64,000 nt of DNA from Rhodanobacter thiooxydans (GTDB taxonomy: Bacteria > Pseudomonadota > Gammaproteobacteria > Xanthomonadales > Rhodanobacteraceae): NCBI RefSeq assembly GCF_021545845.1, contig NZ_CP088923.1, positions 930,001 to 994,000 on the forward strand. Reading direction: 5' to 3'. Numbering within the stretch: position 1 is the stretch's first letter; each line of letters begins with the position of its first letter. The position numbers and the translations under genes are program-made. This document shows positions 54,009-63,529 of the stretch, in pieces. Under the pieces are notes generated by a model. It was not told where the DNA came from, ran no database searches, and saw nothing but the letters and a program-made list of their open reading frames with translations.

Positions 54009-54635
54009 ATGAACGAACGGCTGATGTTCAACCTGGTGGACCTGGCTGGTACGTTCGCGTTCGCGATCAGCGGCGCCACTGCGGCCCGGCGCCGCAACCT
54101 CGACCTGTTCGGCATCCTGGCGATCGCCTATATCACTGCCTGCGGCGGCGGCATCGTGCGCGACCTGTGCATCGGTGCGATCCCGCCGGCGGGCCTGTCC
54201 GACTGGCGCTACCTGCTCACCGCGGTGGTGGCGGCCCTGCTTACCATCCTGGCGTACCGCTGGGTGGAGCGGCTGACCTACCCGGTGCGCCTGTTCGATG
54301 CGATGGGGCTGGGCCTGTTCGCGGTGTACGGCGCGAACAAGGCGCTGGCGTTCGGCCACAACGCGGAGGTGGCGATCCTGCTTGGCATGGTCACCGCGAT
54401 CGGCGGCGGCGTGGCGCGCGACGTGCTGCTGGCGCGCGTGTCGGTGGTGCTGCAGAAGGAGATCTATGCGCTGGCCGCGCTCGCCGGCGCCGCGCTGGCG
54501 GTGATCGGCGAATACCTGCACTGGCCCGTGCTGTGGGCGACCTGGCTGCCGATCCTGTTGTGCTTCGCGTTGCGCATCCTGTCGCTGTACTTCCACTGGA
54601 ACCTGCCGCGCTTCGGCAGCGACCCGCAGGCGTGA
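54009..54635 (+). CDS. TRIC-type cation channel family protein (UPF0126)
   Basis: A 208-residue inner-membrane protein with seven hydrophobic segments in two homologous halves, each holding the family's signature glycine-rich break: ACGGGIVRDLCIG and AIGGGVARDVLLA. Bacterial members form trimeric potassium-permeable channels. The opening MFNLVDLAGTFAFAISGA is typical. The start is 57 bp after the previous gene. Confidence 0.9.
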   Translation: MNERLMFNLVDLAGTFAFAISGATAARRRNLDLFGILAIAYITACGGGIVRDLCIGAIPPAGLSDWRYLLTAVVAALLTILAYRWVERLTYPVRLFDAMGLGLFAVYGANKALAFGHNAEVAILLGMVTAIGGGVARDVLLARVSVVLQKEIYALAALAGAALAVIGEYLHWPVLWATWLPILLCFALRILSLYFHWNLPRFGSDPQA

Positions 54636-54666
54636 CGCCCGCGGCTGCATGCAGGCGCGGACAGAC

Positions 54667-54698
54667 GAAGGGGCCGGATCACGCGATCCGGCCCCTTC
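54667..54698. terminator. hairpin between the TRIC gene and the His-rich protein gene
   Basis: A perfect 14-bp stem GAAGGGGCCGGATC-ACGC-GATCCGGCCCCTTC lies between convergent genes. There is no T-run, so it may stop transcription only weakly or with Rho. Confidence 0.65.
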
Positions 54699-54712
54699 GC
54701 GACACGAGATAC

Positions 54713-54991
54713 TCAGTGCTTATGGTGGGTCTTGGCGTGGCCCTTGGCCTCGTGCTTGCCCTCGTTCTTGTCGTTGGCGACCTGGCTGACGGCCTTGCCG
54801 ACGTTAGTGTCGTCCGCCTTCGCCTCGTGCGCGGCGGTGGACACCGCGTCGCCGTGCGCGTCGTGGTTCATCGACGCCGACGGCGGGCTCGGCGGGGTGT
54901 GGCCACCGCCGTGCTGCGGTGCCGCCAGGGCGTACGACAGTGGCAGGGCGAAGGCAGCGGCGATCAGGGCGGCGGTGATGGTCTTGGTCAT
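54713..54991 (-). CDS. small exported histidine- and lysine-rich protein
   Basis: A 92-residue protein with a signal peptide ending ALA (about residue 23). The mature part is low-complexity: HGGGHTPPSPPSAS first, then Ala/Asp/Lys-rich, and a basic tail GKHEAKGHAKTHHKH. Such tails can bind metals, but no family was recognised. Start at 54991 follows GGTTATG on the minus strand. Confidence 0.65.
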   Translation of the reverse strand: MTKTITAALIAAAFALPLSYALAAPQHGGGHTPPSPPSASMNHDAHGDAVSTAAHEAKADDTNVGKAVSQVANDKNEGKHEAKGHAKTHHKH

Positions 54992-55117
54992 GACATAACC
55001 TCGGTTGGGTTGAGCCATGCGGCGCATGGCGAAATTACGATAGGGCCGGGTCAGGGCGGCAGGATGAACGGCGGATATGCGCAGGAAATTGCGTGAGAGC
55101 TGCGTCACGCGCCGGCG

Positions 55118-56212
55118 TCAGCCGACTTCGAACAGGTCGGTCTGCGCCTGGTAGCTGTCGGCGTCGACGAAGCCGGCCAGGCCCACGCCAACCAGCCGGT
55201 ACAGGCTGTCGGCGGGGCGTTCGACGCGCCCGCGCAAGGCGCAGGCGAGGTCGGCCAGCTCGGTGGCCGAGGCTGGCCGCAGCGTCGGGGTGAGGCTGCG
55301 CGTCAGGGTGTGGAAGTCGGCGGTCTTCAGCTTCAGCACTACCGTGCGCGCCACCCGGCCGCGCTCGCGCAGGTGCGCCGTCCAGGCCTTGTCGGCGAGG
55401 CGGCGGATGTGCGGCTCCAACTGGTCGAGACGCAGATCGTGTTCGAAGGTGTCCTCGGCAGAGACTTGCAAGGTGGGGCGCTCCGGCTCGACCGGACGTT
55501 CGTCGATGCCGCGTGACAGCTCGTGCAGGCGCTGTCCCCAGCGGCCGAAGCGCTGTTCCAGCTCGACCGGCGCGAACGCGCGCAACTCGCCCACGGTGGC
55601 GATGCCGAGCACGGCCAGCTTCGCCTCCATCACCTTGCCCACGCCGGGCAGGCGGCCCACCGGCAGTGGCGTGAGGAAGGCCACTACCTGCTGCGGACGC
55701 ACCACGTACAGGCCGTCCGGCTTGCGGAAATCCGAGGCGATCTTGGCCAGGAACTTGTTCGGCGCCACCCCGGCCGAGGCGGTGAGCCGGGTTTCCTCGC
55801 GGATCGCCGCGCGGATCGCCTCGGCGGTGGCGGTGGCCGAGCCCAGTGCGCTCTTCGTCGTGGTGACGTCGAGGTAGGCCTCGTCCAGCGACAGCGGCTC
55901 GATCAGCTCGGTGTGCCGCGCGAAGATCTCGCGGATCTGCCGCGACACCGCCTTGTAGCGCACGAAATCCGGCGGCACGAAGATCAGCTGCGGGCACAGC
56001 CGCTCGGCACGGATCGCCGGCATCGCCGAGCGCACGCCGAACACGCGCGCCTCGTAGCTGGCCGCGCACACCACCGAGCGCGCACCACGCCAGGCCACCG
56101 CCACCGGCTTGCCGCGCAGCGAGGGGTCGTCGCGCTGCTCCACCGACGCGTAGAACGCGTCCATGTCGACGTGGAGGATCTTGCGCGGTGAGGCGGACAC
56201 ACGGACGACCAT
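55118..56212 (-). CDS. dinB: DNA polymerase IV
   Basis: A 364-residue Y-family polymerase that bypasses DNA lesions. Catalytic motifs are VDMDAFYASVEQRDDPSLRG (first Asp pair and the Phe/Tyr steric gate) and SLDEAYLDVT (second acidic pair). GVAPNKFLAKIASDFRKPDG and PVGRLPGVGKVMEAKL (helix-hairpin-helix) are standard. The final VDADSYQAQTDLFEVG lacks a clear beta-clamp QLxLF peptide but QTDLF is similar. The ATG at 56212 was preferred; one five codons upstream is possible. No LexA box was identified upstream. Confidence 0.94.
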   Translation of the reverse strand: MVVRVSASPRKILHVDMDAFYASVEQRDDPSLRGKPVAVAWRGARSVVCAASYEARVFGVRSAMPAIRAERLCPQLIFVPPDFVRYKAVSRQIREIFARHTELIEPLSLDEAYLDVTTTKSALGSATATAEAIRAAIREETRLTASAGVAPNKFLAKIASDFRKPDGLYVVRPQQVVAFLTPLPVGRLPGVGKVMEAKLAVLGIATVGELRAFAPVELEQRFGRWGQRLHELSRGIDERPVEPERPTLQVSAEDTFEHDLRLDQLEPHIRRLADKAWTAHLRERGRVARTVVLKLKTADFHTLTRSLTPTLRPASATELADLACALRGRVERPADSLYRLVGVGLAGFVDADSYQAQTDLFEVG

Positions 56213-56258
56213 GGCGGGGCGATGCACCGATTCTAGAGGCGAGCGCCGTCGGTGGGTG

Positions 56259-57221
56259 TCAGCAGTGATGCCGCGCCGATCGCCGCAGGCGCCATTCGAA
56301 GCCGGCCAGCGCCGCGCTGGCCAGCACGAACGGCAGCAGGTTGTAGGTCAGCCGGTAGCACAGCATTGCGGCGAGCAGGTCGGCGCGCGCCTCCGGCGGA
56401 AACGAGGCCAGCATGATCGTCTCGAACACGCCCAGGCCGCCCGGCGCGTGGCTGACGATGCCGGCCAGCACCGCGCCGACGTAGATCGGCAGGAAATCGA
56501 CGAACGGCGGCGCTGCACCGGCCGGCAGCAGCACGTACAGCGCGCTGATCGCGGCGAGCATCTCCACGCCGCCGATCAGCATCTGTGCCGCCGCGGTGCT
56601 GGCGCCCGGCAGCGGCAGCGTCAGCCGTCCCAGCGCGAGCGTGCGCGGTCGTGCCAGCCAGCCCAGCAGGGCGAGCAGCAACAGGGCCAGCGCCATGCCC
56701 GGCCAGCGCCCCCAGCCTTGCGTGATCTGCGGCTGCCAGCACAGCGCACCGGTGATCACCACGGCGAAACCCAACCCCACGCCGAGCCCGGCCAGGGCCA
56801 CGATGCGCGCGACGTCGCCGGCGCCCAACCCGACCGCCGCATAGATGCGGTAGCGCAGTGCCGCGCCGGTGATCGCATGGAAGCCCAGCGTGTTCGAGAT
56901 GCCCTGGGTGACCGCGCCGGCGAACGCCGCCAGCCGCGCGGAGACACGATCGCCCACCACCGTGCGCGCCGCCAGCACGTCGAACAGCGCCAGCATCGTC
57001 AGGCTCACCGCCGCAGCGATGACCGAGGCTGCGATGTGCCGCGCCGGCAGCTGCGCCCAGGCGGCCACCACCTCGCGCCACGACAGCCCGGTGACGTAGC
57101 GCTGCAGCAACCACGCCGCCAATGCGAACGCCGCCAGCGAACCGCCCCACGAGGCCAGCCGCAGCCAGCGCGGCGGCGAACGCGCGGCGTCGTCTTGCCG
57201 CTGCGGCGGCTCAGCGCGCAT
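56259..57221 (-). CDS. lysylphosphatidylglycerol synthase TM region protein (YbhN/UPF0104-like)
   Basis: A 320-residue inner-membrane protein with about eight hydrophobic segments. It lacks the synthetase domain of MprF. Family signs are GAVTQGISNTLGFHAITGAA and SHAPGGLGVFETIML, the flippase-type motif. The start MRAEPPQRQ overlaps the upstream ATP-grasp gene by 11 bp, so the two are translationally linked. The role may be lipid translocation, but this is inferred from MprF. Confidence 0.8.
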   Translation of the reverse strand: MRAEPPQRQDDAARSPPRWLRLASWGGSLAAFALAAWLLQRYVTGLSWREVVAAWAQLPARHIAASVIAAAVSLTMLALFDVLAARTVVGDRVSARLAAFAGAVTQGISNTLGFHAITGAALRYRIYAAVGLGAGDVARIVALAGLGVGLGFAVVITGALCWQPQITQGWGRWPGMALALLLLALLGWLARPRTLALGRLTLPLPGASTAAAQMLIGGVEMLAAISALYVLLPAGAAPPFVDFLPIYVGAVLAGIVSHAPGGLGVFETIMLASFPPEARADLLAAMLCYRLTYNLLPFVLASAALAGFEWRLRRSARHHC

Positions 57222-58125
57222 GGGCCACCGCGACTGCATCCGGGCGGTCGATCCGCGCGGCCACTTCCTGCGCCAGCCGCTGTGCCGCCGCCGGATGTCC
57301 GGCCAGGTGCAGGAACGGCTCGATCAGTTCCAGCTCCATCACCAGGAAGCGCCCGCCGCTGACCACGCCATCCACGCGCAGGTAAGCGTGGTTGCCGTGG
57401 CCGAGCGCCGCCAGCGCGGCCAGCGCACGATTGGCGGCGGCCAGGATCGCCGCGTCGGGCTGCGCCGGCTCGGCGCTGCCGCCGTATTCGCCCTGCACGC
57501 GGTAGTCGCCGGCGGCCGGGCGCTTGATCACCGCATGGCCGAATTCGCCAGCGAAATACAGCAGCGACCATTCGCCGTCGCTGACCACTTCCGGTATGAA
57601 CGGCTGCACCAGGTAGTCGCGTTCGCGCGGCAGCTGCGCCACGGCATCGGTGAACGCCGCGTCGCCGGCGGTGCCGCGCAGCGTGTGCCAGGCGCTGCCG
57701 CTGACGCTGGGCTTGATCACCACCGATTGCCCCGCCAGCGCCGCCAGCGTATCGGGCAGCGCTGCGGCATCGGCCAGCCGGGTGGGGATGATGGCCACGC
57801 CGTGCTGTGCCAGTTCGAGCAGGTAGCGCTTGTCGCTGTTCCAGCGCAGCAGCGCGCTGTCGTTGATGGTGGGAACGCCCAGCGCATCGAGCCGGTCCAG
57901 CCAGTGCAGGAACGCCGCATGGTGCCTGAAGTAATCCCAGATGGTGCGGATCAGCACCGCGTCGAACGCCGACCAGTCCACCGCCGGGTCATTCCACACG
58001 CAGACCGCCGGCGGCAGGCCGAGCTGCTCCAGCGTGGCGGCCAGATGCACGTCGTCGGGTTGAACCGATGGATGGTCCGCGGAAGTGGCGAGGGCGAGCC
58101 GGCGAGGGGCGGCGGGAATGGGCAT
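57211..58125 (-). CDS. ATP-grasp domain protein
   Basis: A 304-residue enzyme with an ATP-grasp fold: LRWNSDKRYLLELAQHGVAI, then the ATP-binding QSVVIKPSVSGSAWHT, YLVQPFIPEVVSDGEWSLLYF and metal-binding RFLVMELELIEPFLHL. It resembles the glutathione-synthetase-like proteins related to DcsG of the cycloserine pathway, which ligate or cyclise using ATP. The substrate is unknown. The start at 58125 follows 41 codons of open but GC-biased sequence without similarity. It shares an 11-bp overlap with the YbhN-like gene and diverges from the amino-acid permease gene across 266 bp. Confidence 0.82.
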   Translation of the reverse strand: MPIPAAPRRLALATSADHPSVQPDDVHLAATLEQLGLPPAVCVWNDPAVDWSAFDAVLIRTIWDYFRHHAAFLHWLDRLDALGVPTINDSALLRWNSDKRYLLELAQHGVAIIPTRLADAAALPDTLAALAGQSVVIKPSVSGSAWHTLRGTAGDAAFTDAVAQLPRERDYLVQPFIPEVVSDGEWSLLYFAGEFGHAVIKRPAAGDYRVQGEYGGSAEPAQPDAAILAAANRALAALAALGHGNHAYLRVDGVVSGGRFLVMELELIEPFLHLAGHPAAAQRLAQEVAARIDRPDAVAVAHAR

Positions 58126-58391
58126 GGCGACGTCTCCAGTGTGCGGAAAGGGCGCCCTTGCGACGGATTCGCACATCGAGCGTGGCGGACGGCGTCCGCT
58201 GCAGCACCCCTCGACGGCGATGGCGCGGCGGCATCGCCGCAACGCCAAAAACTGACGGCACCTGCCGTGCCGACCACGACAGTTTTCCGGTGCGGCCGCG
58301 CCTTGTCAATTTACCGGATGGCATGCTGCCGGAGCGTGCGCGCGCCAGACGGGACTGGTGGAGACCGCATCGACGATGGCAAGGTAGCTGG

Positions 58392-59723
58392 ATGCCGATC
58401 GAACCCGCCAACGCCTATGCCCGCCGCCTGAACACCTGGGACGCCGCGATGATCGTCATCGGCGGCGTGATCGGTGCGGGCATCTTCCTCACCCCGGCCA
58501 CGGTCGCGCGCAACACCTCCTCGGGTACGGAAGTGCTGGTGCTGTGGGCGATCGGCGGCCTGCTGACCCTGGCCGGCGTACTGTGCTACGCCGAGCTGGG
58601 CGCGCGCCGACCGCAGGCGGGCGGCATCTACGTCTACCTGCGCGAGGCGTTCGGCTTGCTGCCGGCGTTCCTGTTCGGCTGGACCATGGCGCTGATCAAC
58701 TATCCCGGCAGCGTGGCCGCGGTGGCCACCATGTTCGCCGAGTATTTCTGCGCCGCGCTCGGCCTGCCGCAGCTGTACGTGAAGCCCGCGGCGGTGGGTG
58801 CGATCGTGTTCATCGTGGGCGTCAACCTGTTCGGCATCCGTGCCGGCGCTTGGATGCAGAATGTATTCACCGTGCTGAAGCTGGCGGCGATCGCGCTGCT
58901 GGTGGTCGCCGGGCTGGTGCTGGCGCATGGCCGGCTGGGGTCGGTGCTGGCGGTGGACGCGGCGCCGCCCGTGTCGCCGTGGTCGTTCGTCGGCGCGCTG
59001 CTGCCGGTGCTGTTCACCTACGGCGGCTTCCACTACCTCAACGATCTTGCCGGTGAAGTGCGCAACCCGCAGCACACGCTGCCGCATGCGCTGGGCCTGG
59101 GCATGGCCGGCGTGGTGATCTGCTACCTGCTGGCCAATTTCGCCTACCTGGCGGGCCTGGGCCATGCCGGCCTCGCCGCCAGCCAGGCGCCGGCGGCGGA
59201 CCTGATGCGCCGGCTGTTCGGCGAGCAAGGCGCCACCGTGATCGCCGTCGGCATCGCCTGCTCCACCTTCGGCTACTGCGCCATCGCGATCGCCGGCGGC
59301 GCGCGGGTGCTGCAGACGATGGGTGCGGACGGCGTGTTCTTCCGTGCCGCGGGCCACGTCGATGCGCGCACGCGCGCGCCGCAGGTCGCGCTGGTCCTGC
59401 TCGGCGCGTGGGCGGCGGTGCTGGCCTATTCCGGCAGCTTCAATCAGCTGCTCAACTACACCACGGTGGGTGAGTGGCTGGGCCACGTGTTCGGCATCGG
59501 CACGCTGTTCTGGTACCGCAAGCATTTCATCGACCAGCCGGCGCCGTACCAGGTGCCGTTCTATCCGCTGCTGCCGCTGATCTTCGTGATCACCGTGTTC
59601 GGCGTGATCGTGGCCAGCGCCATCCACGCGCCGGGCGACGCCGGCATGAGCCTGCTGATCATCGCGCTGGGTGTGCCGGTGTACTACGGCTGGCAGCGCT
59701 GGACGCGCCGCCAGCCGGCGTGA
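58392..59723 (+). CDS. APC family amino acid permease
   Basis: A 443-residue inner-membrane transporter with 12 predicted helices. The opening TWDAAMIVIGGVIGAGIFLTP holds the GxG unwound helix of the APC fold, and YAELGARRPQAGGIYVYLRE is the consensus following helix 2. The LAT-like (y+LAT/LAT1) branch is most similar. The substrate is not predictable. The start at 58392 begins with MPIEPANAYARRLN; the upstream open frame lies in the divergent spacer and has no membrane character. Confidence 0.88.
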   Translation: MPIEPANAYARRLNTWDAAMIVIGGVIGAGIFLTPATVARNTSSGTEVLVLWAIGGLLTLAGVLCYAELGARRPQAGGIYVYLREAFGLLPAFLFGWTMALINYPGSVAAVATMFAEYFCAALGLPQLYVKPAAVGAIVFIVGVNLFGIRAGAWMQNVFTVLKLAAIALLVVAGLVLAHGRLGSVLAVDAAPPVSPWSFVGALLPVLFTYGGFHYLNDLAGEVRNPQHTLPHALGLGMAGVVICYLLANFAYLAGLGHAGLAASQAPAADLMRRLFGEQGATVIAVGIACSTFGYCAIAIAGGARVLQTMGADGVFFRAAGHVDARTRAPQVALVLLGAWAAVLAYSGSFNQLLNYTTVGEWLGHVFGIGTLFWYRKHFIDQPAPYQVPFYPLLPLIFVITVFGVIVASAIHAPGDAGMSLLIIALGVPVYYGWQRWTRRQPA

Positions 59724-59736
59724 GGTATTACGCTGC

Positions 59737-59804
59737 GTAGGGCGGGCGCGGCCCGCCGGCTCCAGGCTCCGTAATGCAGGAGCGGCGGGCAGTGCCCGCC
59801 CTAC
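59737..59804. repeat. REP-like inverted pair (GTAGGGCGGGC type)
   Basis: GTAGGGCGGGCGCGGCCCGC at 59737 and GCGGGCAGTGCCCGCCCTAC ending at 59804 form an inverted pair, with each unit itself able to fold. Same type as 2213-2283. It lies between the permease and glycosidase genes. Confidence 0.85.
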
Positions 59805-59829
59805 AAAGCCGGTTCACGCGAGGATGCCG

Positions 59830-61968
59830 ATGATGAAACGTCATGCATGGATCTGGCTGGGCCTGTGCGGTCTCGGTGCCTGCTACGCCACTACAACACC
59901 GGGCGTGGCCGACCTGACGGCGCGCAATGCCAGGGTCCGCATCAGCCTCGACCACGTGCAGCGCATCGGCGGCACCGAACGCGCCGCCGACGGTGTGGCG
60001 CAACAGCGCTACGCGTTCCAGCCGGCGGCGCAGCCGCAGCTCGTGATCGCGCCAGCGAGCGGTGCATGGGATTGGTCGGGCCGTGGTGAGCTGCGCCTGC
60101 GCGTGCAGAACGCGATGCCGTGGGCGGTGACGCTGCAGATCGCCGTCGACGGTACCGCGGCAGGCCAGCGTCTGCAGGCCAGTGTGGGGGTGCCGGCCGG
60201 CCCCGCGCAGACCGTGGTGCTGCCGTTGCACGCCACCTCGCCGCGCGCGCAAGGCATGCAGGCCGGGCCGCCGATGCCGTACGACGCGCACGGGCAACGC
60301 ATTTTACTGGCGACTACGGTAGAGGGCGCGCTCGACCTGCGCGCGGTGCGCGCGGTCACCCTCGCCATGCCGGCACCGCAGGCCGCGCAGACCCTGCTGC
60401 TGGGCACGATCGACGCCGTGCCAGGCGAGGTCACCCTGCACGAGGCCTACGCCGGCATCGTCGACCGCTACGGACAGTACGTGCGCGGGCGCGGGCCGGA
60501 GAAGATCGACACCGACGAGGCGCTGCGCACCGCCGTGCGGGCGGCCACGGCGGAGTCGAAGCCGGTGGGGCTGGATCGCTACGGCGGACGTCTGGACGTC
60601 CAAAGCCTGGAACGCACCGGCTGGTTCCACGCACAGAAACGCGGTGGCCGCTGGCATCTGGTGACACCCGACGGCCATGCGTTCTTCTCGCTCGGCGTCA
60701 ACGCGGTGGTCACCGACGGTGGGCGCAGCTACGTCGAGGGCCGTGAGTTCATGTTCCGCGACCTGCCGCTGGACGGCGGCGAATGGGCGGCGTTCTACGG
60801 TCATGACGACAACCGCAACCCGGAGCAGGGCGCCAGCCGCGGCATCGGCTACCACCACGGCCGCTGGTTCGACTTCTACGCGGCGAACCTGTACCGCGTC
60901 GACGGCAAGCACTGGCTGGCCGCATGGCGCACGCGCGCACTGCAGCGCCTGTCGGCCTGGGGCTTCAACACCCTCGGCAACTGGAGCGACGACGCGCTGG
61001 GCCAGGCGCATCGCCTTGCCTACACGCGCTCGATCGACATTGGCGGCGACTATGCGAACGTTTCCAGCGGTTACGACTACTGGGGCCGCATGCCCGATCC
61101 GTTCGATCCGCGCTTTGCGCAGGCCGCCGAGCGTGCAGTGATCAAGGCCAGCGCCGGCGTGCGCGACGATCCGTGGCTGCTCGGCTACTTCGCCGATAAC
61201 GAACTGGCCTGGGCCGGCAGCGGCCTGCAAGGCCGCTGGGGGCTGGCGCTGGGCACGCTGGCCGGCGACGCGAACAGCCCCGCCAAGCGGGCGTTCATCG
61301 CCGAGCTCAGGGCGAAGTACCGCACGCCGGCGCAGCTGGCCGCGGCGTGGGGCATCGCGCTCGCCTCATGGGGCGCGCTCGACGCCACCGGCTTCGCCGC
61401 ACCTGCGCCGAACGAGGCGCATCCGGCGATCACCCGTGACTACGGCGCCTGGCTGCGGCGCTATGCGGACACCTATTTCCGTATCGTTGCGGAAGCGATA
61501 CGTCGCCACGACCCGCACCACCTGTTCCTCGGCGGCCGCTTCGCGGTGCGTACGCCCGAGGCCGTCGCCGCCTGCGCCGCGTACTGCGACGTGCTCAGCT
61601 TCAACGTCTACGCCGACCTGCCGCAGCACGGCCTCGACCTCGCCGCGCTGCACGCGCTCGACAAGCCCGTGCTGATCGGCGAATTCGCGTTCGGCTCGAC
61701 CGACCGCGGCCCATTCGGTGCGGGACCGGTGGCCGTCTGGAACGAGCAACAGCGCGGCGAAGCCTATGCGAAGTTTGTCGCCGCGGCGGCAAGCGATCCG
61801 AACATCGTTGGTGCGCACTGGTTCGACTACGCCGACCAGCCCGTCACCGGCCGCCTGCTCGACGGCGAGAACAGCCACTTCGGGCTGGTGGGGATCACCG
61901 ACATCCCGTTCGGCGGGTTCGTGGAGGCGGTGCGCATGGCAAACCAGCAGGTGCGGGGAGGGCGCTGA
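59830..61968 (+). CDS. secreted glycoside hydrolase, GH50 beta-agarase-like
   Basis: A 712-residue protein with a lipoprotein-like signal (LGAC, Cys near residue 17). Residues about 25-200 are a beta-sandwich, and residues 240-700 a TIM barrel. Family marks are GWFHAQKRGGRWHLVTPDGH, LSAWGFNTLGNWSDDALG, LLGYFADNELAW (acid/base Glu) and VLIGEFAFGSTDRGPFG (nucleophile Glu). This is the pattern of GH50 and related GH42-like enzymes that act on agar or galactans. In a soil-type bacterium the target may be a plant galactan instead. ATGs at 59824, 59830 and 59833 are all possible; GAGG at 59819-59822 fits the second. Confidence 0.78.
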   Translation: MMKRHAWIWLGLCGLGACYATTTPGVADLTARNARVRISLDHVQRIGGTERAADGVAQQRYAFQPAAQPQLVIAPASGAWDWSGRGELRLRVQNAMPWAVTLQIAVDGTAAGQRLQASVGVPAGPAQTVVLPLHATSPRAQGMQAGPPMPYDAHGQRILLATTVEGALDLRAVRAVTLAMPAPQAAQTLLLGTIDAVPGEVTLHEAYAGIVDRYGQYVRGRGPEKIDTDEALRTAVRAATAESKPVGLDRYGGRLDVQSLERTGWFHAQKRGGRWHLVTPDGHAFFSLGVNAVVTDGGRSYVEGREFMFRDLPLDGGEWAAFYGHDDNRNPEQGASRGIGYHHGRWFDFYAANLYRVDGKHWLAAWRTRALQRLSAWGFNTLGNWSDDALGQAHRLAYTRSIDIGGDYANVSSGYDYWGRMPDPFDPRFAQAAERAVIKASAGVRDDPWLLGYFADNELAWAGSGLQGRWGLALGTLAGDANSPAKRAFIAELRAKYRTPAQLAAAWGIALASWGALDATGFAAPAPNEAHPAITRDYGAWLRRYADTYFRIVAEAIRRHDPHHLFLGGRFAVRTPEAVAACAAYCDVLSFNVYADLPQHGLDLAALHALDKPVLIGEFAFGSTDRGPFGAGPVAVWNEQQRGEAYAKFVAAAASDPNIVGAHWFDYADQPVTGRLLDGENSHFGLVGITDIPFGGFVEAVRMANQQVRGGR

Positions 61969-62086
61969 ACACTCTCGCCGCGGGAGACGCCAGCGTGGCC
62001 ATCGGTTAGGCTGGCGCGACCGCCGGGGAGAGCGGACGGCATGGGGATGCCGACGGGCGGTTTCCTTCCACTGACCAGGGGGTTGT

Positions 62087-62515
62087 ATGGGTACTTCTTC
62101 GTTGGCCGCACTGGCCGGCATGGGGTTGTTCGGGATGCTGGTGATGATCGTCGTCGGCATCCTGCTGGCGGCGCTGGTGCTGAGCGTGTCGTTCCGGCTG
62201 GTGGTCGGCTACATGCCGTCCTACCTGCGCGCGATCGGTGCGCTGGTGCTGACCTGGATTGCGGTGGCCATTGCGATGGTGGTCGTGGGCATGGTGATGC
62301 ATGGGGCCGCCGGTGGGCTGTTGTCGTTGATCGTGAATTTCCTGGTCGGCGCCGCCGTGGTGAACTATCTGCTGCTGGCGCAGAACGGCAGCCAGATCGG
62401 CTACGGCAAGGCGTGCATGGTGCAGCTGGTCTACAGCGTGATCGGCATCGTGCTGGGGGTGATCATCTTCGGCATCATGGCGGTGTTCTTCGGCAGCATG
62501 CTGGCGCACGCATGA
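62087..62515 (+). CDS. small integral membrane protein
   Basis: A 142-residue protein with four hydrophobic segments (about 10-36, 46-69, 72-97 and 110-138) and few charges. No family recognised. Start context GGGGGTTGTATGG supports 62087. A strong terminator follows 5 bp after the stop codon. Confidence 0.65.
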   Translation: MGTSSLAALAGMGLFGMLVMIVVGILLAALVLSVSFRLVVGYMPSYLRAIGALVLTWIAVAIAMVVVGMVMHGAAGGLLSLIVNFLVGAAVVNYLLLAQNGSQIGYGKACMVQLVYSVIGIVLGVIIFGIMAVFFGSMLAHA

Positions 62516-62520
62516 GTCGT

Positions 62521-62552
62521 GCGCGGGGCGGGCAATCCGCCCCGCGCGTTTT
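62521..62552. terminator. terminator between convergent membrane protein genes
   Basis: An 11-bp perfect stem GCGCGGGGCGG-GCAAT-CCGCCCCGCGC is followed by GTTTT. It lies between the stops at 62515 and 62561. Confidence 0.85.
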
Positions 62553-62560
62553 CACGGATC

Positions 62561-62968
62561 TCAGGCCAGGCTGGTGGCCACGCCGAAGCTGATCGCCATG
62601 ATCACCGCCACCGCCATGCAGGCGCTGCCGGGGCGGATGCGGCGGGCGTCGATGCGCGGCACCAGCCGCCACAACAGCACGCTGCCGATCAGCATGTCCA
62701 GCACCAGCATCCAGCGCAGCAGGCCGGAGCTCAGCAGCGCGCCGTAGGGCGGATGCAGGTGGCCTTCGTAAGCGGCCACGCCGACCACCAGCAGCAGGCC
62801 GAGCAGGGTCCACAGCAGGCAGGCGAGGTAGATGCGGTTGAACACCACCGCGCAGCGTTCGGCCCAGCGCAGCACCGACCAGCCGATCAGGGCGAACACC
62901 AGCGCAGCCATGCTGCTGTACAGCACCCACCAGAGCAGGCTGCTGATCACGGTAAGCAGGGTGGTCAT
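62561..62968 (-). CDS. small integral membrane protein
   Basis: A 135-residue protein with four hydrophobic segments (about 7-31, 47-67, 84-101 and 117-133). No family was recognised. Its start overlaps the stop of the DUF962 gene as ATGA, so it is translated with it. Confidence 0.68.
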   Translation of the reverse strand: MTTLLTVISSLLWWVLYSSMAALVFALIGWSVLRWAERCAVVFNRIYLACLLWTLLGLLLVVGVAAYEGHLHPPYGALLSSGLLRWMLVLDMLIGSVLLWRLVPRIDARRIRPGSACMAVAVIMAISFGVATSLA

Positions 62969-63456
62969 GTGACTTGCTTGAATCCCAGTTTGCGCAGCAG
63001 CTTGGCCATCAGCCAGGCCGGGCCGATCAGCAGGTAGGCCAGGTCGGTGAGAAAGCTGGGCTTGCGTCCCTCGAACTTGTGCCCGATGAACTGGCCGATC
63101 CAGGCGACCACGAATACGCCGACCGCGAGCCAGCACAGCTGCGTGGGGCCGAGTCGCCCATACAGGAAGTTGGTGAGCAGGCCGAGCAGGGCAAACGCGA
63201 TCAGCAGCGCGATGGCCAGCCGGTGCGAGCGCTTCCAGTACCAGTAGAACGCCAGCACCATCACCAGCACCGCCCAGGCGCCGGGCCGGGCGAATGCGGC
63301 CGGTACCGGAATCGCCCACAGCAGCGCGATCACCGACCACACGATCGGCGGCACGCAGAGCCAGTGGAACAACCGGTTGGTCGGGTTTTGATGGTCGCCG
63401 CTGTAACTGTCGAGCCAGTCCTGCATGCTGCGCTGGTTTGCGGCTCGCGTGGTCAT
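62965..63456 (-). CDS. DUF962/Mpo1-like protein
   Basis: A 163-residue membrane protein of the DUF962 family, whose yeast member Mpo1 is an Fe-dependent dioxygenase that shortens 2-hydroxy fatty acids. Visible family marks are the N-terminal WLDSYSGDHQNPTNRLFHWL (His and Asn conserved), and the later WIGQFIGHKFEGRKPSFLTDL with the second His set. Four hydrophobic segments lie between and after these. The start at 63456 begins MTTRAANQRSMQDW and is preceded by a G-rich ribosome site. Confidence 0.88.
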   Translation of the reverse strand: MTTRAANQRSMQDWLDSYSGDHQNPTNRLFHWLCVPPIVWSVIALLWAIPVPAAFARPGAWAVLVMVLAFYWYWKRSHRLAIALLIAFALLGLLTNFLYGRLGPTQLCWLAVGVFVVAWIGQFIGHKFEGRKPSFLTDLAYLLIGPAWLMAKLLRKLGFKQVT

Positions 63457-63529
63457 GGTGCGTTCCCCCCATGGGTCAGGCCTGCAATAGCAGCACGCCG
63501 GCGGCGGCCGTCGCAAGCAGAGAGCAAGT